Assembly: GCA_016201685.1 (NCBI GenBank)
Contig: JACQCJ010000053.1
Span: 1-10,283 of the forward strand
Direction: 5' to 3'
DNA from: Candidatus Peregrinibacteria bacterium
GTDB taxonomy: Bacteria; Patescibacteriota; Gracilibacteria; Peribacterales; Peribacteraceae
DNA: 10,283 bases
The notes beneath the pieces were generated by a model, which saw only the letters and a list, made by a program, of their open reading frames with translations, was not told the DNA's origin and did not search any database. Of this stretch, positions 5,974-10,283 are shown in pieces; position 1 is the first letter of the stretch; each line of letters starts with the position of its first letter. A program made the position numbers and the translations under genes.

Positions 5974-7661
5974 GGACAGGCGGACGGCGGAGGGCCGGGT
6001 TGGAAAATAAAGACGCCGTTCTGATTCACGACGTAGACACGATCATGACTGGCATCGTAGAACATTCCCCTCGCGCCGTTATTCGCTGAGGAAGGAGCGG
6101 TGTAGAACTGGAGCTTTGTGAGGGAATGATCCTGGAGCTTGAGGACTTGCAGCATCTGCGTGCGCCAGGAGGTGGCGATGAACGCGTAGCATCCGGAGGG
6201 GTCGCCCGCCGCCTTCACGATCGAGCCGCTCGCGTAGTAATACCACGGACCCGGTGGAGGCATCGGCACGCCCGGATATTTGATGTCAAACAGCACGAGC
6301 TCCTGAATGGCGCCGCCGTGCTCCGTCCCGATGAGCCCGGAGGTGCCGGTCGTCGCGACGGTGAGGCCGTCGAGCGTGCGGTCGTTCAAGTTGTATCCGC
6401 CATTCGGAGCGGCGTTCACGCTTCCCGTTGCAAACTGAACCGATTTCGGATTCGTGACGTTCACAACGCGAAGCTCGGCGGTATCGAGCGGACTTGCAAG
6501 GTAGGCGGACGTGCCCGTGACGGCGATGTCATTCACCCCCTGCACGTACAGAGAGCTCTTGTAGACTATTGCGGAAGGATTGCTGATGTCGAAGACGAAG
6601 AAGTCATTGCCATTCGGATAGGGACCGGAGCTGCTCGAAGAACTTGAAGAGCCAGCTGACGAAGCACTTGAACAGTTCTGCTCGTGGCCGTGACCGTCGA
6701 AGCAGTGATTGTTGGACGCCAGCGCTCTGGGGACAATCCACTCCGGGAGATCCGGTTGCGAACGTGCGATGATGACCGTGCGCGGCAACCAGGCATTCGT
6801 CGCACCACTCAGCCCCGTCGCGCCGACGTAGAGCTTGGAACCGTAGATGAAGAGTGCCTTCGCGGCGCCGCCCCCGGGGAGGTCGTAGGACGTGAGGAAC
6901 ACAGGTGACGCTGGTGTGCTGATGTCGTATGCTTTGATTTCGCCGTTGGCATCGCTCGTGAGAATGTAGAGTACTGAGTTGCGAATGGCAATGGCGTACC
7001 CCGCATACCCCAGGCTGAACGAAGAATTCACGCGTACGGGATTGGTCGGAGTACTCACATCCAGAATATAGAGCCCGGCCCCTCCGCCGGAAGTTTCGCT
7101 CGAGACGTACGCGAAGTTCCCGCTCAGGGCGACGTCATTGAAGAGCGGAGTACCGCCGCCGGTGACAATGTAGCTCCCCGTGAGCGTGAACGTTCCCCAA
7201 TTGCCGATCTGCAGGCTTTTCTGCCAATTGGAAAGAATCATCGAGAGGGACACGCCTCCGGGTCGGTTGGGGATCCGCGTCCATGTCGTGGTGGCGGTTA
7301 CGAAGACCGAACCGTCGGACATGCTATCGACCGTGACCGAGGTCAAATACCCGCCGCTCGAGGAACTCTGCGAGCCATTGAACTCCCATTTGCCGGTCGT
7401 GGAATTGACGCGCACGCCGTGCGTTCCGACTGTGAGGAGAGAGAAATCTTGATCACGAATGCTCTGCGAGGCTTCGATGGCCTGCTGCGCGATGGAGGTG
7501 CCCCGCACCCGATCCCCCGACGCTTCCGTCGCCTCTTCGCCGTTGATGAGCGTCGTCCCCAGTGCTCCGAGGAAGATCATGAACAGCGCGATCCCCAGGA
7601 TCACATCCAGAAGCAATGTACCAGGCCGGGACCGGGAAGGGGGGGGGAAGGCAACCTTCAC
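5970..7661 (-). CDS. Prepilin-LVIVD beta-propeller fusion protein
   Basis: The protein is 563 aa from the GTG at 7661. Leader VKVAFPPPSRSRPG ends at Gly14, followed by TLLLDVILGIALFMIFLG, a class III signal and N-terminal pilin helix with Asp at +5 in place of Glu. AQQAIEASQSIRDQDF and a TTGKWEF...TVTATTTWTR segment (to about residue 150) match PilV-like minor pilins. The rest is built of repeats with signatures LYILDVSTP (about 197), IKAYDISTP (242), FFVFDISNP (354), LRVVNVTNP (397) and LVLFDIKYP (455), the LVIVD beta-propeller pattern, giving an estimated six or seven blades. An insert at about 319-345 has His/Cys (HCFDGHGHEQNC) and a run of serines. Inferred role: a pilus-tip or surface-anchored propeller for binding. 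The frame is open to 7817, but that extension is antisense to tRNA-Phe. The start is uncertain because of a C9 tract at 7639-7647. First gene of a two-gene operon. Confidence 0.8.
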   Translation of the reverse strand: MKVAFPPPSRSRPGTLLLDVILGIALFMIFLGALGTTLINGEEATEASGDRVRGTSIAQQAIEASQSIRDQDFSLLTVGTHGVRVNSTTGKWEFNGSQSSSSGGYLTSVTVDSMSDGSVFVTATTTWTRIPNRPGGVSLSMILSNWQKSLQIGNWGTFTLTGSYIVTGGGTPLFNDVALSGNFAYVSSETSGGGAGLYILDVSTPTNPVRVNSSFSLGYAGYAIAIRNSVLYILTSDANGEIKAYDISTPASPVFLTSYDLPGGGAAKALFIYGSKLYVGATGLSGATNAWLPRTVIIARSQPDLPEWIVPRALASNNHCFDGHGHEQNCSSASSAGSSSSSSSSGPYPNGNDFFVFDISNPSAIVYKSSLYVQGVNDIAVTGTSAYLASPLDTAELRVVNVTNPKSVQFATGSVNAAPNGGYNLNDRTLDGLTVATTGTSGLIGTEHGGAIQELVLFDIKYPGVPMPPPGPWYYYASGSIVKAAGDPSGCYAFIATSWRTQMLQVLKLQDHSLTKLQFYTAPSSANNGARGMFYDASHDRVYVVNQNGVFIFQPGPPPSACP

Positions 7662-7669
7662 GGTGAGCA

Positions 7670-7699
7670 AGCATACAAAGAAATGGCAGTAGCATCCAA
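7670..7699 (-). promoter_or_regulatory. Possible promoter of the pilin operon
   Basis: On the minus strand TTGGAT (7699-7694) and TATGCT (7675-7670) are separated by 18 nt. The latter ends 8 nt before the GTG at 7661, a layout consistent with a leaderless or near-leaderless message like others in this window. Both hexamers are imperfect. The ATG at 7674 lies inside the -10, so if this promoter is the only one, the GTG is the likely start. Confidence 0.25.
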
Positions 7700-7724
7700 T
7701 AGATAGATTCCCTTTGATAATTTT

Positions 7725-7733
7725 TGCTATACT
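7725..7733 (+). promoter_or_regulatory. Extended -10 promoter of tRNA-Phe
   Basis: TGCTATACT, identical to the hicBA box, ends 8 nt before the first base of the tRNA. It follows an AT-rich stretch (TTTGATAATTTT). No clear -35 is seen at 17 nt. It may also serve the receiver-domain gene starting at 7865, since no terminator lies between. Confidence 0.6.
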
Positions 7734-7741
7734 TCCGTTAT

Positions 7742-7816
7742 GGCCCGGTAGCTCATCGGTAGAGCGCTGCCCTGAAGAGGCAGGCGTAGCCAGTTCGACT
7801 CTGGCCTGGGCCACCA
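7742..7816 (+). tRNA. tRNA-Phe (GAA), CCA encoded
   Basis: A full cloverleaf folds: acceptor GGCCCGG/CTGGGCC (one G-U), D stem GCTC/GAGC, anticodon stem CTGCC/GGCAG around loop CTGAAGA with anticodon GAA at 7774-7776, a 5-nt variable loop GCGTA, T stem GCCAG/CTGGC with loop TTCGACT, discriminator A73 and encoded CCA at 7814-7816. GAA reads UUC/UUU (Phe). Two details are odd: the D loop ATCGGTA puts U at 15 and the variable loop ends in A48, reversing the usual R15-Y48 pair, and position 37 is G where A is usual for bacterial tRNA-Phe. U20, G44 and A73 fit known Phe identity elements. Confidence 0.93.
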
Positions 7817-7864
7817 CCTACTCTTCTCTTGAAGAAGTTCCATCATCCCTTCATTCTCGTCGCT

Positions 7865-8464
7865 ATGCTCTCTCAACCTGGATACGTCAAGAAAATCATT
7901 CTGATCATCGAAGCAGATGCGAATCAGCGCCGGCTCTACAGCGCGGTGTTCCGTCAGGACGGATTCACCGTGATTGAGGCGACGGACGGTGAGGAAGGAT
8001 TACGGCGAACGCGCGAGGACAGGCCGGACGTCCTGCTCCTCGCGCTCGCGCTGCCCAAGCTCCGCGGCCTTGATGTTCTGGCGAAGATCAAGGGGGAAAA
8101 GGACACGCGCGATATTCCCGTCGTGATCTTCTCGCTCTTGGGCGGAGAACTGGACATGCATCGTGCGGAAGGGCTCGGGGCGGAGGCGTTCCTGAGCAAA
8201 GGAAAATGCTCGCCGCGGGGGCTCTTGGAGAAAGTGCATGAGGTGCTGGCAGCTCAGAACATGAAGGGAACGCGTACGTATGGTCTCTTCCTCACGGAGG
8301 GAAAAGGTGATCTGGCTAAGCTCCGCAAGGATATGTCCCTGCCGGCGAGCGGGAAATGCGCTTCATGCGGCAAGCACATGCTTCTCAAGCTCACTCCCGA
8401 CCCGTCGCGCAAAAATGATCAATGGTTCACGGCGCGGTTCGTGTGCACGGAGTGCGGAAAGTAG
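7865..8464 (+). CDS. Pseudo-receiver domain with C-terminal zinc ribbon
   Basis: This 199-aa protein begins with a CheY-like receiver fold (about 8-130): KKIILIIEAD, the helix QRRLYSAVFRQDGF, DGEEGL, PDVLLLALALPKLRGLDVLAKIK, IPVVIFS and AFLSKG. Key residues are changed. The phosphorylated Asp, expected at residue 60 in the LLLxLxLP strand, is Ala, and the acidic pair is E16-A17. The conserved Ser90 and Lys112 remain. A linker leads to CASC (165-168) and CTEC (194-197), a four-Cys zinc ribbon at the very C-terminus. There is no DNA-binding output domain. It probably works by protein contact without phosphorylation; the partner is unknown. The start chosen is the ATG at 7865. The frame is open to a TTG at 7829, but the extra 12 residues are not family-like. 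The gene begins 48 nt after tRNA-Phe, so the two may share a transcript. Confidence 0.85.
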   Translation: MLSQPGYVKKIILIIEADANQRRLYSAVFRQDGFTVIEATDGEEGLRRTREDRPDVLLLALALPKLRGLDVLAKIKGEKDTRDIPVVIFSLLGGELDMHRAEGLGAEAFLSKGKCSPRGLLEKVHEVLAAQNMKGTRTYGLFLTEGKGDLAKLRKDMSLPASGKCASCGKHMLLKLTPDPSRKNDQWFTARFVCTECGK

Positions 8465-8473
8465 TGATCGTGT

Positions 8474-8493
8474 CTCCTCATGAGGAGCTCCTC
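8474..8493. terminator. Nested palindromes between convergent genes
   Basis: CTCCTCATGAGGAG (8474-8487) is a perfect 14-bp palindrome, and GAGGAGCTCCTC (8482-8493) is an overlapping perfect 12-bp palindrome. The three arms (CTCCTC, GAGGAG, CTCCTC) compete for pairing. The site lies 9 bp after the receiver gene and 30 bp past the 3' end of the convergent tRNA-Ala, where a two-way terminator would be expected, but there is no U-tract and each hairpin has a very small loop. Confidence 0.3.
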
Positions 8494-8523
8494 GATATCA
8501 CTCACAATAAACTCTGCGACGAA

Positions 8524-8599
8524 TGGTGGAGCTGAGGGGACTTAAACCCCTGACCTCTACAATGCGAATGTAGCGCTCTATCAACTGAGCTACAGCCCC
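8524..8599 (-). tRNA. tRNA-Ala (CGC), CCA encoded
   Basis: On the minus strand the cloverleaf is GGGGCTG/CAGCTCC (acceptor), GCTC/GAGC (D stem), CTACA/TGTAG around loop TTCGCAT with anticodon CGC, variable loop AGGTC, T stem AGGGG/CCCCT, discriminator A and encoded CCA at 8526-8524. The third acceptor pair is G3-U70, the main alanine identity element, which agrees with anticodon CGC (codon GCG). The D loop is AGTTGATA, with A at position 19, and the T loop is TTTAAGT, with U at 56, so the usual G19-C56 elbow pair is replaced by A19-U56. All stems are otherwise intact, which argues for a working gene. Confidence 0.94.
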
Positions 8600-8607
8600 A
8601 TGGCCAA

Positions 8608-8613
8608 ATCATA
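8608..8613 (-). promoter_or_regulatory. -10 box of tRNA-Ala
   Basis: TATGAT on the minus strand ends 8 nt before the first base of tRNA-Ala, the same spacing as TATACT before tRNA-Phe. No clear -35 is seen. It lies in the 44-bp gap after obg, so the tRNA can be made independently of obg or by read-through from it. Confidence 0.5.
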
Positions 8614-8643
8614 CATCATTTCACATCAAAACGGAGAAGCTGA

Positions 8644-9993
8644 TTACAAATACTCATCCACCCGCACTCCACCAATGTACACTCGTGTGTCTTCGCCCAT
8701 GCGCAGACGATTGACGGACTTCCGAATGCCCGTGCGCTCGAGGATGTCGAGGAGACGCTTGACGCCTCCGCGCGAGGAGAAGTCCGTCATCACCGCCACT
8801 TGCTCGATGCGCCTGCCCGCGACGCGGACGGAGCCATCATCCGTTCGCAGGATCTGGAATGATCCCATGCGCTCGGGAGAGGCAAGGTGCGGGCGTAGAA
8901 CGGGGAGAGCTTTCTCCTCCTCATCGACAATTTCTTCGCGAGTTCTGAGTTTGCGCTCATCGAGGACGATCGGGAGCAGATCCTGCGCGAGCGTTTGCGT
9001 CCCCATTCTTCCTGCAGCGGAGATCGAGGCGAAGATCCGAATTCCATGCTCCTCGAGGCCCGAACGAAGCGCGGAGACGTCATTCCCGACTAGATCGATT
9101 TTGTTGAGGATGACGAATTCTTTCTTGACAGCCAGCGCAGGGGAGTAGGCGGCGAGTTCCTTGCGAATGGCGCGGTAATCGTCGATCAACTTCCGTGGAT
9201 CGAGATCTTCGGAACTCGTCGAGCCGTGCGTCAGTGCGCGACCCACGTCGAGAACATGGAGGAGAACGCCGCAGCGCTCGATGTGGCGGAGAAACTGCAG
9301 ACCGAGGCCTTTCCCTTCGCTCGCGCCTTCGATGAGTCCCGGCATGTCGCAGACGATGTACGAGCGATTGTAGACATGCACCACTCCCAAATTCGGGACG
9401 AGAGTGGTGAACGGATAGTCCGCGATCTTGGGCCGCGCGGAGCTGATGATGGAGATCAAGCTCGACTTGCCCACACTCGGATAGCCGATGATCCCCACAT
9501 CCGCCACGAGCTTGAGCTCGAGCTTCAAGGAACGTCTCTGACCCGGCTCTCCCAGCTCCGCGAAATCCGGTCTCTGCCTGGTCGAGCTCTTGAAGTGCGC
9601 ATTCCCGTAGCCGCCGCGTCCCCCTTTGCCCACGACGATGCGATCACTCGGATGCGCCAGGTCCGCGAACGGCTCCTTCAATACTGCTCCATCTGCTTCG
9701 ACTTCGTACAGAATCGTACCCGGAGGCACTCTGAGTTCCAGATCTTCTCCCTCCTTGCCTGTCCGATTCTTCCCCGAGCCGAAACGCCCCCTCTGCGCTT
9801 CGAACTTCTTGGTGCTCGCGAAGTCGCTCAAGGTGTCGGAATGCTCATCGGCTATGAGGATGACGTCGCCGCCCTTTCCTCCATTGCCGCCGTTCGGCCC
9901 GCCGTGCGGCTCATACTTCTCCCGTCGCCAACTGACGCACCCGCGGCCCCCATGGCCGCCGCGGACTTCGATGGTGGCTTGGTCTAAAAACAT
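8644..9993 (-). CDS. obg: GTPase Obg (CgtA)
   Basis: This 449-aa protein has the three Obg domains in order. The Gly-rich Obg fold (1 to about 158) begins MFLDQATIEVRGGHGGRGCVSWRREKYEPHGGP. The G domain has G1 GYPSVGKS (170-177), G2 DYPFTT (192-197), G3 DMPGLIEGA (from 216), G4 NKID (297-300) and G5 SAA (325-327). The OCT domain (about 365-449) has the pattern FQILRTDDGSVRVAG...RIGxxxTVYIG seen here as MGEDTRVYIGG. Obg is an essential GTPase of 50S ribosome assembly and stress response, membrane- or ribosome-associated. Phe195 of the switch region and the ligands for Mg and GTP are all present, so it should be active. The ATG at 9993 is the only start compatible with the conserved N-terminus. 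No SD site precedes it; a TATCAT box ends 6 nt upstream. Length is normal for the version with an OCT domain. Confidence 0.97.
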   Translation of the reverse strand: MFLDQATIEVRGGHGGRGCVSWRREKYEPHGGPNGGNGGKGGDVILIADEHSDTLSDFASTKKFEAQRGRFGSGKNRTGKEGEDLELRVPPGTILYEVEADGAVLKEPFADLAHPSDRIVVGKGGRGGYGNAHFKSSTRQRPDFAELGEPGQRRSLKLELKLVADVGIIGYPSVGKSSLISIISSARPKIADYPFTTLVPNLGVVHVYNRSYIVCDMPGLIEGASEGKGLGLQFLRHIERCGVLLHVLDVGRALTHGSTSSEDLDPRKLIDDYRAIRKELAAYSPALAVKKEFVILNKIDLVGNDVSALRSGLEEHGIRIFASISAAGRMGTQTLAQDLLPIVLDERKLRTREEIVDEEEKALPVLRPHLASPERMGSFQILRTDDGSVRVAGRRIEQVAVMTDFSSRGGVKRLLDILERTGIRKSVNRLRMGEDTRVYIGGVRVDEYL

Positions 9994-9999
9994 GCATGA

Positions 10000-10005
10000 A
10001 TGATA
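10000..10005 (-). promoter_or_regulatory. -10 box of obg
   Basis: TATCAT on the minus strand ends exactly 6 nt before the obg ATG, the same distance as TATACT before the zinc-ribbon gene at 1338. This predicts a leaderless obg mRNA. A -35 is not evident. Confidence 0.4.
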
Positions 10006-10030
10006 GACTTTCCCGAGGGATAAATGCAGC

Positions 10031-10036
10031 TAGAAT
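10031..10036 (+). promoter_or_regulatory. Possible -10 box facing right
   Basis: TAGAAT (five of six consensus bases) lies 10 nt before the ATG of the small ORF at 10047. It is divergent from the obg promoter. It is the main support for transcription of that ORF. Confidence 0.3.
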
Positions 10037-10046
10037 CTGCAACACC

Positions 10047-10160
10047 ATGAACAAAACGAGCGAATCAATAGAAGGCTGTATGAAGGAACTTGAGAGGATG
10101 CGCCAGGAGCACAAACCATGGATCCTTTCCCCACATAAACTTATACCAACTTGCATTTAA
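10047..10160 (+). CDS. Small hypothetical protein (37 aa), doubtful
   Basis: This ORF runs from ATG to TAA and encodes 37 residues beginning MNKTSESIEGCMKELERMRQEHKPW. The first 25 residues are hydrophilic and could form an amphipathic helix; the tail is hydrophobic and short. No known family is recognised. A TAGAAT box lies 10 nt upstream, and no ribosome binding site is present. It fits between divergent obg and the convergent gene ending at 10172, leaving 11 bp. It could be a small leaderless gene, or a chance ORF in an otherwise empty gap of about 180 bp. Confidence 0.3.
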   Translation: MNKTSESIEGCMKELERMRQEHKPWILSPHKLIPTCI

Positions 10161-10171
10161 AACGTTAGGAA

Positions 10172-10283
10172 TTATGCAGCCAACGCCCGGAGAATCCACG
10201 GAAAGCCCGTCATGCTTCTGACGCATTCCTTGTCTTCTTCCAGAGTCCGCAGTGAGCGCACCATCGTCTTCTCCACATTCTCC
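10172..10283 (-). CDS. C-terminus of an unidentified protein (5' end outside window)
   Basis: On the minus strand one frame is open from the right edge to TAA at 10174-10172. The 36 visible residues read ENVEKTMVRSLRTLEEDKE at first, then CVRSMTGFPWILRALAA before the stop. The charge pattern of the first part suits an amphipathic helix, and codon choice resembles the neighbouring genes. Another minus-strand frame is also open over this short distance, so the choice rests on composition and on the natural stop. The family is not recognised. Confidence 0.5.
   Translation of the reverse strand, partial: ENVEKTMVRSLRTLEEDKECVRSMTGFPWILRALAA

Noticed and set aside
7662..7817. N-terminal extension of the pilin-propeller frame
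   Set aside because: It is antisense to tRNA-Phe and contains no family-like sequence before the prepilin leader, so the start must lie nearer the pilin helix.
7742..8599. tRNA genes as integration sites of a mobile element
   Set aside because: No integrase gene and no repeated tRNA 3' end were seen around either tRNA.
1..10283. UGA recoding to Gly, as in some CPR lineages
   Set aside because: TGA ends several genes at the expected family length (815, hicB, 3029, the two pilin-like genes), and no in-frame TGA interrupts a conserved domain.

Overview
The window looks like chromosomal DNA from a Patescibacteria (CPR)-type bacterium, perhaps near the Peribacteria/Peregrinibacteria. The assignment is inferred from gene content: Cys-rich zinc-ribbon proteins in tandem, a membrane-helix-free VirD4/TraG-like ATPase, pilin-like proteins with odd C-terminal domains, and start codons without Shine-Dalgarno sites. 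TGA is used as an ordinary stop by several genes, so this is not a lineage that has recoded UGA.

Layout. Positions 1-3237 hold a Cys-rich island: the 3' part of one zinc-ribbon protein gene, a convergent hicB-hicA toxin-antitoxin pair, a complete 563-aa paralogue, and behind it a palindromic repeat plus what looks like the broken 3' end of a third copy. Positions 3238-5475 encode a soluble VirD4/TraG-like P-loop ATPase. A repeat-rich hairpin (5487-5548) separates it from a convergent two-gene pilin-like operon (7661 down to 5554, minus strand): a prepilin fused to an LVIVD-type beta-propeller, then a small PilX-like pseudopilin overlapping it by 4 nt. Positions 7742-8464 carry tRNA-Phe(GAA) and a degenerate response-regulator receiver domain fused to a zinc ribbon. 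Positions 8524-9993 (minus) carry tRNA-Ala(CGC) and the essential GTPase gene obg. The right edge holds a doubtful 37-codon ORF and the C-terminus of an unidentified protein entering from the right.

How the parts relate. The pilin-like genes form a surface module: a membrane-anchored pilin stem presenting a propeller, with a minor pseudopilin. The ATPase faces them but is not co-transcribed, and its link to them is only possible. hicBA is a self-contained stability module between two paralogues. Several promoters share a TATACT-like -10 box. It lies 6 nt before the ATG of the large zinc-ribbon gene, a related TATCAT lies 6 nt before obg, and TATACT or TATGAT lies 8 nt before each tRNA, so leaderless mRNAs are likely. 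There is no gene-free stretch longer than 300 bases.

Most unusual: tRNA-Ala replaces the nearly invariant G19-C56 tertiary pair with A19-U56; the receiver domain has Ala in place of the phosphorylated Asp; and the pilin-propeller gene carries a C9 tract that controls whether an upstream ATG is in frame.
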